A DNA stretch of 31,238 bases. Origin: Bdellovibrionaceae bacterium UBA2339. Lineage in GTDB: Bacteria > Bdellovibrionota > Bdellovibrionia > Bdellovibrionales > JAMPXM01. Every line of letters starts with the position of its first letter. The stretch's first letter is position 1. The notes under the pieces were generated by a model. The model made no database searches and was not told the origin of the DNA. It saw only the letters and a list, made by a program, of their open reading frames with translations. The translations under genes were made by a program, and so were the position numbers. This document shows, one piece after another, positions 23,413 to 30,930 of this stretch. Location of the stretch: assembly GCA_002344785.1 (NCBI GenBank), contig DDUL01000020.1, positions 1 to 31,238 on the forward strand, in the 5' to 3' direction.

Positions 23413-24359
23413 CTGAACCTCATGTAGAAATCGCGAGCTTCATCGGGAAGTCGCGCGGCCTTCAACTCCGACGCGCCGATGGATGCGGGTTGCATGGAGG
23501 CGGCGAGCTTGCCTTCACCCTGCGAGCGAACTGAAAGCAGGCGAATGTTGGCGCTGAAGGGCGCCGCTTGCGGATCTTGAGGGTTAGGCCAAGTGATGGT
23601 GCGCTCCTGAGGCAGGTGAATACCGCCGGCGAAGCGCTTGTGATTTTGCAGTGTCATTTCCACTTGGGTGGCGAGTCGGAGCTTGCGAAGCACGAAGGCG
23701 TCTTGTTCGACCCAAGCGCCGGGGAACTCGCGCGTGGATCCCACGGGCGTAGGTTCGCCAAAGGCCCAGGTGATCACGCCACCGCTTCGCGCGAGGCGAA
23801 CGCCGACTTCTGTGAGCACTTTGCCTTGCGAAACGGTGACTCGCGGTCGCTCTTTGGCGGCCGATGCGGGAAGCATTTTGTTGCGAATCAACAAGTCGAT
23901 GTACTTGGCGGCTGCTCGATGATGGAGAAAGGGCTCCAGAAATTCTTTGGGCGCGTCCGTCGTTTTGAGATCGCGACTGCCAGACTCAAACGCATTGCTG
24001 GAAATGCGTTTGCCATCTCGGTAGATGGCATCCCAGCGCCAATCCGTCGCTTTTAATCCGGTCACCACCAAGCGCATGGTGTCGCCATTTTCAATCAGCC
24101 ATCGCTCTTTGAATGCCAGAGGTTCGCGACCGATGTTGAGGCGCACCTCTTGTTCGACGATGAACGAACCTTGGCCGCTCTGTCGCGCGACGCGCCCGAG
24201 AATCGTGCGCGTGGAGGGAATCGCGGCTTGCGCATTGGGCTCTAGGCTCACGTTTAGAAAAACAAATCCGCTCACCATCATCGGCAGTGATGTCGTGATG
24301 GAGACGATGAGACTTAAAATGTGGGTGAGAGGCATTCGTGATTTGATCGTGGGCATCAC
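23409..24359 (-). CDS. Exported protein of unknown function between galU and priA
   Basis: Protein of 316 residues with a long hydrophobic start (about 11-36) and a probable signal-peptidase site after NAQA near residue 45; no lipobox Cys. The mature part has alternating beta-like segments (QEVRLNIGREPLAFKERWLIENGD; VVTGLKATDWRWDAIYRDGKRI) that recall LolA/LolB-like half barrels, but I do not recognise a family. It overlaps galU and priA by four bases each, an ATGA-type junction on both sides, so it is a genuine gene in a tight operon. A periplasmic role is likely; nothing more can be supported. Confidence 0.75.
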   Translation of the reverse strand: MMPTIKSRMPLTHILSLIVSITTSLPMMVSGFVFLNVSLEPNAQAAIPSTRTILGRVARQSGQGSFIVEQEVRLNIGREPLAFKERWLIENGDTMRLVVTGLKATDWRWDAIYRDGKRISSNAFESGSRDLKTTDAPKEFLEPFLHHRAAAKYIDLLIRNKMLPASAAKERPRVTVSQGKVLTEVGVRLARSGGVITWAFGEPTPVGSTREFPGAWVEQDAFVLRKLRLATQVEMTLQNHKRFAGGIHLPQERTITWPNPQDPQAAPFSANIRLLSVRSQGEGKLAASMQPASIGASELKAARLPDEARDFYMRFR

Positions 24360-25303
24360 AATCTCCCTGCAAGACTTTTCAAATATCGCGTGAGGTCGAC
24401 GCGCAAGTCGTCCCGCTCGAGCGCCAGCTCGATGTTCGCTTGAAGGTAACCCAATTTATCGCCGGCATCGTAGCGGCGTCCGACAAAGGTCGAAGCCAAC
24501 ATGCCTTTTTGTTTGGCGATGCTTTGCATGGCATCGGTGAGTTGAATCTCGCCATTCTTGCCGGGCTTCGCATCGGCCAACTCACGCAAGATCTCGGCAT
24601 CGAAGACATAGCGGCCAGGCAGCGCCCAATTCGACGGCGCTGTGCCGGTCGATGGCTTCTCGACCACGTCGCGCACGCGCAAGACTTCGATTCCGGCTTC
24701 GGAGGCAACAGGGTCGCCCGCGACAATTCCGTACTTGTGAGTGTCGGAGTCGGGCACCTTCATCATCGCTACGGTGGAAAGCCCGGTGCTGGCAAAGCGT
24801 TGCGCCAATTGGCCGATCACCGGTGTTTCAGATTCTTTGTTGATCATGATCTCGTCGCCCAGCAAGACGGCGAAGGGTTCATCACCGATCACGGGTCGCG
24901 CTGTCCAGATTGCGTGGCCGAGGCCGAGCGCGCGCTTTTGGCGAATCGAGATCACGTTGATGGAGTTGCGAATGTTTTTCAGTGAACTCAGCCAGTCGGT
25001 TTTGCCCTCCCGCTCGAGTTTTTCCTCAAGCTCATAGCTGACGTCGAAAAAATCTTCGATCGCGGTTTTGCCTCGACCCTGAATCAGCACCACATCTTCG
25101 AATCCCGCGCGCGCCACTTCCTCTACGACCAACAGCAAAGTCGGTTTGTCGACGATGGGGAGCATTTCCTTCGGAATGGTTTTGGTCGCGGGCAAAAAGC
25201 GTGTGCCAAGTCCGGCAGCCGGGATCACGGCCTTGCGAACAGGAGACTTTCCGGATTTGGCTGCAGATGTTGAAACGGATGTTGAGACAGGCTTCGAATT
25301 CAT
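24356..25303 (-). CDS. galU: UTP-glucose-1-phosphate uridylyltransferase
   Basis: Makes UDP-glucose from UTP and glucose-1-phosphate for LPS, capsule and storage sugars. AGLGTRFLPATKTIPKEMLP is the nucleotide-binding signature, followed by IVDKPTLLLVVEEV, where most family members read IQYVVEEA. GRGKTAIEDFFDVSYELEEKL and GLGHAIWTARPVIGDEPFAVLLGDE are also diagnostic. Length 315 is typical. A Ser/Lys/Ala-rich 24-residue start precedes the fold. The gene diverges from the plus-strand lipoprotein gene at 25532 across 228 bases and overlaps the next gene by four bases. Confidence 0.93.
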   Translation of the reverse strand: MNSKPVSTSVSTSAAKSGKSPVRKAVIPAAGLGTRFLPATKTIPKEMLPIVDKPTLLLVVEEVARAGFEDVVLIQGRGKTAIEDFFDVSYELEEKLEREGKTDWLSSLKNIRNSINVISIRQKRALGLGHAIWTARPVIGDEPFAVLLGDEIMINKESETPVIGQLAQRFASTGLSTVAMMKVPDSDTHKYGIVAGDPVASEAGIEVLRVRDVVEKPSTGTAPSNWALPGRYVFDAEILRELADAKPGKNGEIQLTDAMQSIAKQKGMLASTFVGRRYDAGDKLGYLQANIELALERDDLRVDLTRYLKSLAGRL

Positions 25304-25531
25304 GACAAGCAGTGAAGCAAAGCTCGGAAAAAAAGGGCAGCTTGGCCATGAACTTGGGACGGCGCTTCTGGGCGAGAGCGGCCTCCCTTGGTCGAGTTCC
25401 CCCTTGGGGACTGCTGAGGTGTGGCCCGGCGACTCCGGGTCTTGGAGTTTGTCTCAAAGCGAGACGATGATCGAGGCGGGTTTCGATTTTTTCCCTGAGC
25501 GCATGCTAGGATAGAGATTCATGGGGGGCCT

Positions 25532-26803
25532 ATGCGCTTCGTGTTGAGAGATGTCGTGCGCGCGTCGAAAGACGTCGGCGTTGAGCCTTTGGCTAAATTC
25601 TCGCGATCCCTCTCGAAGCGTTTGCTCACGCTGGCGGCAATTGCGCCTGCACTTGTGATCACCGCCGGCTGTACAAGTCCCGTCCCGCCCGAATCCGGCG
25701 ACCAACTTTCTCTCGAGGCCGCAAAACTCGATTTCGCATACGACGCGACCGTGGATCACCTCGGCTACATGTCGTGTTCGGGCATGTCGCCGGGTAGCTT
25801 CGACACCAGCGCCTTCTTCAGCTATCGCTTGGGCGCCTACCGAAAGGGCGGCGTGCGTTTGACGGATGAGTTCCGCAACGCCAATCGCGCGAAGACAGTG
25901 GAAAAGCTCGCATCGCTGATGGTCGCAAGCCCTGCGAACAGTGAAACGCATGTGCAGCTCGCGTTTCGCCGAACCTCGAATTTGCAATCGATGTACGCTC
26001 GAAGCGCAACACCCACACACGGTGAAGACTATGTGAACATCTTCGAGCAGCTCGGCACCGTCGATCTGGCGGAGCTGATGGTGAAGGCGGATCCGAACAT
26101 TTCGCTTCGCTACTTGCGCAACGGCTCGGTGTTCGGTTCGCGGTTTGAGGGCTCACTGCATTTCAGCGATGCCTATGGCACGACGGACTCCATGCGACGT
26201 GAACAAATGAATCGCAATGCGATGCTGACGATCACCTACTCGCAAAAGTTCAATAGCCAAGGCAATGTCGGCGGAACCGGCGGTTCGACCGATACACTCG
26301 CGCGCAGTCCGAAGGATGTGGATAACAAGTCTTTGGAAAAGCCCGAACAGTCGGTTTATGGGCGCGGCTTGAATCTCACTTTCTCACAGCCGACAGACGG
26401 CGGATCGCCGCACACATCGCGACCATCGGCGATCCTCAACACAGTGTCAGAGCGCAGTCTGCGGCAGGGACAAACCGCCACACAAACATGGACTTGTCCC
26501 TCGTCCTTGCGATTCAAGATTGCGCGCGCATCGGATGTGAAGGCAGGGCGCACGACGTGTTCGATGGCCGGTGACCCTGAGACGCCGACGGAAGAGCTGT
26601 CGCGCGTTCGCCACATTCTTCGTCCCGAAGATTGGTATGTGGACATGGTCAACAAATGTATTGTGTCGAAGAAGGGCGAGTCTTGCTACGCTGGCGCGAC
26701 TTCCGAGGGCGGTGGTGTGAACTACAACATCACCACCGAGTGCTTAGTCGCGGGGCAGACGAATCGCTGCGTTGAGTTCGCCACCATCTGCTACGTGCCC
26801 TAA
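25532..26803 (+). CDS. Large lipoprotein of unknown function
   Basis: Predicted lipoprotein of 423 residues. A basic n-region (about 1-30) is unusually long before the hydrophobic core LLTLAAIAPALVITAGC; Cys47 is the acylation site. The ATG has GGGGGG seven bases upstream, so the start is well supported. The body is rich in polar residues, with YDATVDHLGYMSCSGM near 70-85 and six or more Cys in the last 110 residues, which may form disulfides. No known domain is recognised. It diverges from galU and is followed after 79 bases by a beta-barrel gene on the same strand, so the two may share a role at the outer membrane. Confidence 0.75.
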   Translation: MRFVLRDVVRASKDVGVEPLAKFSRSLSKRLLTLAAIAPALVITAGCTSPVPPESGDQLSLEAAKLDFAYDATVDHLGYMSCSGMSPGSFDTSAFFSYRLGAYRKGGVRLTDEFRNANRAKTVEKLASLMVASPANSETHVQLAFRRTSNLQSMYARSATPTHGEDYVNIFEQLGTVDLAELMVKADPNISLRYLRNGSVFGSRFEGSLHFSDAYGTTDSMRREQMNRNAMLTITYSQKFNSQGNVGGTGGSTDTLARSPKDVDNKSLEKPEQSVYGRGLNLTFSQPTDGGSPHTSRPSAILNTVSERSLRQGQTATQTWTCPSSLRFKIARASDVKAGRTTCSMAGDPETPTEELSRVRHILRPEDWYVDMVNKCIVSKKGESCYAGATSEGGGVNYNITTECLVAGQTNRCVEFATICYVP

Positions 26804-26882
26804 TTTCATCTAGGAAAATTGATCATCGCTTGTTTTCGGCGGGCATTGCATTCCGTGCGCGAGTCGCATTAGCCTGAGTCGC

Positions 26883-27782
26883 ATGCGCATCTTCGCGAAA
26901 CTCTTGCTGGCATTGTGTTGGTCGATTTGGGGCTTCTCGGCCGAGGCCTCTGAACCCTATCGCATGGGCCCGATCGCCGCCGCCATGGGCGGCGCGGGCA
27001 TTGCCGCCGTCGACGGCTCAGAGAGCTCGTTCTTGAATCCGGCCACGCTCTCACATGTTCAGACTTACTTTGTCGGGATCGGGCATCAGCAGATTTCGCA
27101 CGCTGGGCGCGGCTCGCATCGCGATTTCAGTTTGATGTTGTCAGATGGTGGACCTGATCATCTCGCGGCCGGCGCCTTAAGTTATGTTCGACGAGAAGCT
27201 CTGCGCGCCGGGCCTGGTGCGCTCTCCAGCACACAAGACGATGTGCAGTTTTCGCTCGCCGGTTTTCTGCCGCCGTTTGGGTCACAAAGTCGTTTGATGT
27301 TGGGGATTGGCTTCACGGGTCGGCGACTCATTCATCGCGACGCTCAGGGGACTCTCACTCAAGACACGGGAAGTTTGGGATTGATCCTCCCCTTCAATGA
27401 GAATTGGGGCGTTGGCTTTGTGGCGCGCGATCTGGCGGCTTCCGCCGACACTGTTCCCAGCGAGGCGCGTATAAAACCAGTTTTGGGTTTGGGCATTCAG
27501 GGGCAACTTCATGAACTTTTGCGAGTTCGCGCCGATGTTCTGAAGGCGCAGAAGTGGAACCCTGAACAGAAGTTGGATTATCGATTGGGCCTAGAGAGCT
27601 TCTTCCGCAAGGAGTTCGCATTTCGCCTGGGAACGGCCCGAATCGACTCCATGGACGAGAATTGGGTAACCGTGGGGCTTGGTTTTATTGGTCCGCGCTT
27701 GAGCTTTGGCTACGCTTATGAGCAAGATACGCGGTCTGGGGCGTCCTCACGGCACACATTTGACTTGTGGCTACCGCTTTGA
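26883..27782 (+). CDS. Outer-membrane beta-barrel protein, FadL/PorV-like
   Basis: Protein of 299 residues with a signal peptide cleaved after AEA (residue 22). The mature start YRMGPIAAAMGGAGIAAVDGSESSFLNPATL matches the N-terminal plug-like region of FadL/PorV/UPF0164-type barrels, in which GGA-x-A and NPA-x-L are conserved. The rest consists of amphipathic strands (SLGLILPFNENWGVGFVARDL; AFRLGTARIDSMDENWVTVGLGF) ending in an aromatic-poor TFDLWLPL C-terminus. It may carry hydrophobic compounds or serve a secretion system; substrate unknown. ATG at 26883 has no strong Shine-Dalgarno site. Confidence 0.75.
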   Translation: MRIFAKLLLALCWSIWGFSAEASEPYRMGPIAAAMGGAGIAAVDGSESSFLNPATLSHVQTYFVGIGHQQISHAGRGSHRDFSLMLSDGGPDHLAAGALSYVRREALRAGPGALSSTQDDVQFSLAGFLPPFGSQSRLMLGIGFTGRRLIHRDAQGTLTQDTGSLGLILPFNENWGVGFVARDLAASADTVPSEARIKPVLGLGIQGQLHELLRVRADVLKAQKWNPEQKLDYRLGLESFFRKEFAFRLGTARIDSMDENWVTVGLGFIGPRLSFGYAYEQDTRSGASSRHTFDLWLPL

Positions 27783-27827
27783 TACCCCCCAAGGGCGAAA
27801 AACATCTGCGATTCCAGGAGTTGAAGC

Positions 27828-27956
27828 ATGGCATCCAAAACAATGCGTACAGAGAAGCGTCGTCGTCGCAAAAAAGTCACTCAAGGCAAGAAAGCCAAAG
27901 CGGCTCGACGAACTAAAGGTTCCACGAAGTCGGCCAAAAAATTGTTCGGCGACTGA
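27828..27956 (+). CDS. 42-residue very basic protein
   Basis: Short gene with AGGAG eight bases before its ATG and an intrinsic terminator 22 bases after its stop. The product has 18 Lys/Arg in 42 residues, including a KRRRRKK block at 10-16, only two acidic residues and a C-terminal KKLFGD. This composition fits an RNA- or DNA-binding protein, such as a small ribosome-associated or nucleoid protein; bTHX-like or SRA-like roles are possible but no clear match is recognised. Strong ribosome site plus strong terminator suggests high expression. Confidence 0.75.
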   Translation: MASKTMRTEKRRRRKKVTQGKKAKAARRTKGSTKSAKKLFGD

Positions 27957-27978
27957 TCCTCGTGGGTTTCTTGAAATG

Positions 27979-28009
27979 AAAAACGCCACTCGAATTGAGT
28001 GGCGTTTTT
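27979..28009. terminator. Bidirectional intrinsic terminator
   Basis: A perfect 13-bp inverted repeat (27979-27991 and 27997-28009, loop GAATT) with five A residues at its 5' end and a T run at its 3' end. It works in both directions by sequence. It ends the basic-protein gene on the plus strand and the TonB gene (stop at 28028) on the minus strand. Confidence 0.95.
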
Positions 28010-28027
28010 TATTTCGCACTCTCGGCA

Positions 28028-29404
28028 TCATCGATGCGAGGAGTTCTGCCCCAGTCTTGCGGGGATTTCCGTGGCCTCGCCAATCAATCTGAATTGGAAA
28101 GGCTGTCTCACCCAGCTTTGCTGACCCGGTCGATAGCGCCATCGTTTGAAGGCTTCGATCGCGGACGCATCCATAGCTGTCGATCCAGAGCTTCGCTCCA
28201 CCAACACTTGCGACATGCGACCATCGGCGCCGACGCGACCGACGAGGACGGCTTTGCCCTCATATTTTCGCAGTCGATCTTGAGCGGGGTAACTCGGCTT
28301 GGGGTTGCCGGGAAGTGCGGCGAGTTCGCTGGCGTCTCGGATCTCGACGCCAACAGCTCCCGTGATCGGGCCTTTGAGTCCACGCGAATCGCCGCCGCCT
28401 TGGCCAGCGGCTCCACCGGATTCACCCGTCGTCGAGGCTGATTTTGTCTGTTCGGTCTTAGCCGTACCGGCGATGGCTCCCGCCTCTTTCACAGATTCAG
28501 GAGTAGATTCTTGAGTCGTGGTCTGAGTTACGGACTCTGAGGTCTCTTCACTGAGCGTCGACTTAGTGACCAATGCTTTGGGTGTTTCTTTTTCTACAGG
28601 CGCTACGGCCTCAACGGGTTCGGCGACTTCGGGTTCAATGGGAGCTTCAGTTTTCTCGGGGGCGTCGTCGACAATTTGGGTGGCCACGAGCGCCGATGTG
28701 GGCTCGGGCTGCTCCTGTTCGGATTCCTTTTCGGAATTGCTGTCGGTCGATTCGTCGGCGACTTCCGGTGTTTCTTCCGATTTTTCTTCTGCTACATCGG
28801 GGGGATTCGCCATCAACTGCGGCGGTTCCTCAATCGGAGATTCGCTCTCGAGTGGGCGAGTTTCGACATTTCGAATGGGTGAAGCCAGTTTGGTCGTCGT
28901 CGATTTTTTGCTGCTGGAGGTTGCGGTTTTAGGAGTCGAGTCGATTTGATTTGCGGGTTTTGTGGGAGGCTGGATCGTGGCCAAGGTTGAGGGCTGCGAA
29001 GAGGGCTGAGTTGAGGGCTGCGGAAGCACAACATCCGAGGGTGCGGCAGGTTCCGAGTTGTTGTTCGTTTGTTCTGGGGTTTGATCTGGGGCTTGAGTTG
29101 TCGGTGATGAATCACCGAGCTGGACGACTTCCAGTGCGGCTGTATTGAGATCGGCGCCAGAGCCCGCAACTCCTGCTTGGACTCCGCTTTGGCCGAACTC
29201 TTCGACGCCGGAACCGTCTTGTCCGCCACCGCCAAGCTGCAGAATTCGTTGGCCGTAGAAGAGAATGAGCGTCGCCATCATCCCGTGCACGAGAATGCTC
29301 AGGCCGATGAAGCCAGCGCGGCGATCCTTCTCGCGGCGACGCCAAGCTGAGGGCGAATTTCCAGTCTGAGTTTCCGTAGACTTGGAGGGGGATTTAGAAG
29401 ACAT
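28028..29404 (-). CDS. TonB-family energy-transducing protein
   Basis: Protein of 458 residues that would span from the inner membrane to the outer membrane. A cytoplasmic basic start (WRRREKDRR, 21-29) precedes one membrane helix (about 32-49). A long Pro/Glu/Ser/Thr-rich periplasmic spacer follows, and a C-terminal TonB domain: PSYPAQDRLRKYEGKAVL, then VGADGRMSQVLVERSSG and ASAIEAFKRWRYRPG. TonB passes proton-motive energy from ExbB/ExbD to outer-membrane receptors, but no exbBD or receptor is in this window. ATG 29404 has GAGGT eight bases upstream; the earlier ATG at 29422 has no such site. The spacer is long, with acidic Glu-rich tracts. Confidence 0.9.
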   Translation of the reverse strand: MSSKSPSKSTETQTGNSPSAWRRREKDRRAGFIGLSILVHGMMATLILFYGQRILQLGGGGQDGSGVEEFGQSGVQAGVAGSGADLNTAALEVVQLGDSSPTTQAPDQTPEQTNNNSEPAAPSDVVLPQPSTQPSSQPSTLATIQPPTKPANQIDSTPKTATSSSKKSTTTKLASPIRNVETRPLESESPIEEPPQLMANPPDVAEEKSEETPEVADESTDSNSEKESEQEQPEPTSALVATQIVDDAPEKTEAPIEPEVAEPVEAVAPVEKETPKALVTKSTLSEETSESVTQTTTQESTPESVKEAGAIAGTAKTEQTKSASTTGESGGAAGQGGGDSRGLKGPITGAVGVEIRDASELAALPGNPKPSYPAQDRLRKYEGKAVLVGRVGADGRMSQVLVERSSGSTAMDASAIEAFKRWRYRPGQQSWVRQPFQFRLIGEATEIPARLGQNSSHR

Positions 29405-29800
29405 GATCGGCACCTCACGCAAATTCAGGCAGATTCAGGCACACACCTTCATTGAATGAGAGGGCAATTCGCATTCCGTGCTGTTGGGTGCCCGCAATAG
29501 CTTAGAAGGCCTCGATCGCGTGAAAAATTCACGGCGACGGCGAGAGCGAGTCGAAAATTGTCATTCACAAAACGACCTTCTCCGGTTCTTGTGGGGGTGT
29601 GTTCTGCGCCAAGTCCAACGGAAGCCGGGTGCCTAGACTTAGCTCCCACGCACTTCACTCAATAGCGATCGCGTTTGGAAAGCCGATTTGGTCGCATCGG
29701 CACCTCGCATTCTGAGAAAACCTGATTTTTCTTAACAGGGTTGGCTTTAGATGGAGAAATACCAAAGAGGCTAAGAAGGCTTTGTGAATAGGACAATAAA
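29405..29800. other. Divergent intergenic region upstream of tonB and the orphan gene
   Basis: No protein gene is supported. On the tonB side the unit TGCCTGAAT recurs at 29423-29443 as two close direct repeats with a third degenerate copy. A 6-bp inverted repeat GCCGAT/ATCGGC lies at 29682-29701. Base composition becomes AT-richer from about 29700. Promoters must be present, but none matches consensus well. Confidence 0.5.
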
Positions 29801-30298
29801 TTGAAGATTCGAAGTAAAACGATTTTCCCAAAAAGCGGAGCCAAAGTTGATGTGCTCGGAGTCGGCTTCATTGAAGACAAATCTGGAGTTCGAGCGCTTC
29901 ATCAAACTATCAGTGAGATCGGTAACAAATTGCATGGCAAATGCATTTTCACTCTCATTCCCGATGGCGCGACACATGGAATGACTCCGACCTTAACAAT
30001 CGAGGGACACTCATTCGCGGAATGGACAAAGGTGATTTCTGACGATTCGATTCTTGATCAGAATGTAGAAGAGGTATTGATCCTGATTTCACCTACATTC
30101 GATGAAATCGCAAACCGCAGCCCAAAAAAACTTTTTAGTTTGGATCCCTATGCATGGGCCAAAGAGCTTCCTTCAATCGGGGATTTCGTTGTGATCTTTT
30201 TTAGCTCCTGGCACAAGAATATCGAAATCTACCTCCCGTCTATCTTGAACCAAGAGATCAGGGCGATTCTCCTCAAAAATTTTGCTGGGAATGATTAA
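29801..30298 (+). CDS. Orphan protein of unknown function in AT-richer region
   Basis: Product of 165 residues, not recognised. The start must be the TTG at 29801, because an in-frame stop lies 12 bases upstream and no ATG occurs before residue 61; AGGA seven bases before the TTG supports it. No signal peptide or membrane segment is seen. A mix of charged and hydrophobic strands (VEEVLILISPTFDEIA; GDFVVIFFSSW) suggests a small globular alpha/beta protein. Its codon use looks less GC-biased than the core genes, and it lies beside an insertion element, so recent gain is likely. Confidence 0.65.
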   Translation: MKIRSKTIFPKSGAKVDVLGVGFIEDKSGVRALHQTISEIGNKLHGKCIFTLIPDGATHGMTPTLTIEGHSFAEWTKVISDDSILDQNVEEVLILISPTFDEIANRSPKKLFSLDPYAWAKELPSIGDFVVIFFSSWHKNIEIYLPSILNQEIRAILLKNFAGND

Positions 30299-30378
30299 AT
30301 TTCTGTCCGGCAAGCCTGCGGATCTGGGTAGACCTTGCGAGAATAAGTTAAAGTTCGATCCAATTTGGAGATGGAAAC

Positions 30379-30495
30379 ATGACAGCGCATGGACCTCCGC
30401 TTGGAATGTTCAAAACACCGAGTCCATGGAGTGCCGGAAATTTCGCAATCAACAACTCTCAGGTCGCAAAAGTCATAGCGGTGGAGCCGAAATGA
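30379..30495 (+). CDS. Possible 38-residue protein coupled to the Sel1-like gene
   Basis: A short frame begins with ATG preceded by GGAG at eight bases, and its TGA stop overlaps the ATG of the next gene (ATGA). The product starts MTAHGPPLGMFKTPSPWSAG and ends in VIAVEPK. This layout fits translational coupling, but the length and lack of a recognised family keep confidence low. It may instead be a remnant of a longer gene. Confidence 0.4.
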   Translation: MTAHGPPLGMFKTPSPWSAGNFAINNSQVAKVIAVEPK

Positions 30496-30914
30496 AAAAT
30501 CGAACCAAAATTGTCTTCCTCAGCATTTCTCTCGCGTTCGTATGCATTTGGTTGTTTCACAGTTCAATCGGACGTCCCTCGAATTGGAGCATCCTCATGA
30601 TGGAGTGGGACTACCGAAACGGCGATCAAACGAATGCATTACGTCTCGCTGGATATCACTACGACAACGGCAACTTTGAACGTGCCAAGCAAATCAACCT
30701 CGAAATGGCAGAAAACGGACACCTCGGCGCTATGGGAAACGTTGTTGCGATTTACCTCGACGAACGAGCGGGAACTGACGACGTCGTCGAGGCACGTAAA
30801 TGGGCCGAGAGAGCAAAAGCCGCTGGCCATAAATACGCCGAAGACCATTTCAAGGAAATTGAGGCCTACGAGCGAAGAAAGGCCGGCCCACACAACTCAA
30901 ATCAGGACAAGTGA
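30492..30914 (+). CDS. Membrane-anchored Sel1-like repeat protein
   Basis: Protein of 140 residues with one N-terminal hydrophobic segment (about 7-22) and a periplasmic or exposed part. AKQINLEMAENGHLGAMGNVVAIYL followed by VVEARKWAERAKAAGHKYAEDHF matches one to two Sel1-like (TPR-type) repeats, which bind proteins. The ATG at 30492 is chosen because GGAG stands about seven bases upstream; an open frame continues upstream to 30282 but that part does not look like protein. Function unknown; nearby genes suggest an accessory region. Confidence 0.75.
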   Translation: MKNRTKIVFLSISLAFVCIWLFHSSIGRPSNWSILMMEWDYRNGDQTNALRLAGYHYDNGNFERAKQINLEMAENGHLGAMGNVVAIYLDERAGTDDVVEARKWAERAKAAGHKYAEDHFKEIEAYERRKAGPHNSNQDK

Positions 30915-30930
30915 GAGAATTTTAGAATCT

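Noticed and set aside
25396..25411. GTTCCCC/GGGGAC hairpin upstream of galU as a terminator or riboswitch
   Set aside because: A very short stem with a 3-base loop, no T run and no known aptamer features.
30282..30491. 70-residue N-terminal extension of the Sel1-like protein
   Set aside because: Composition is not protein-like and a better ribosome site precedes the ATG at 30492, which opens a clear membrane segment.
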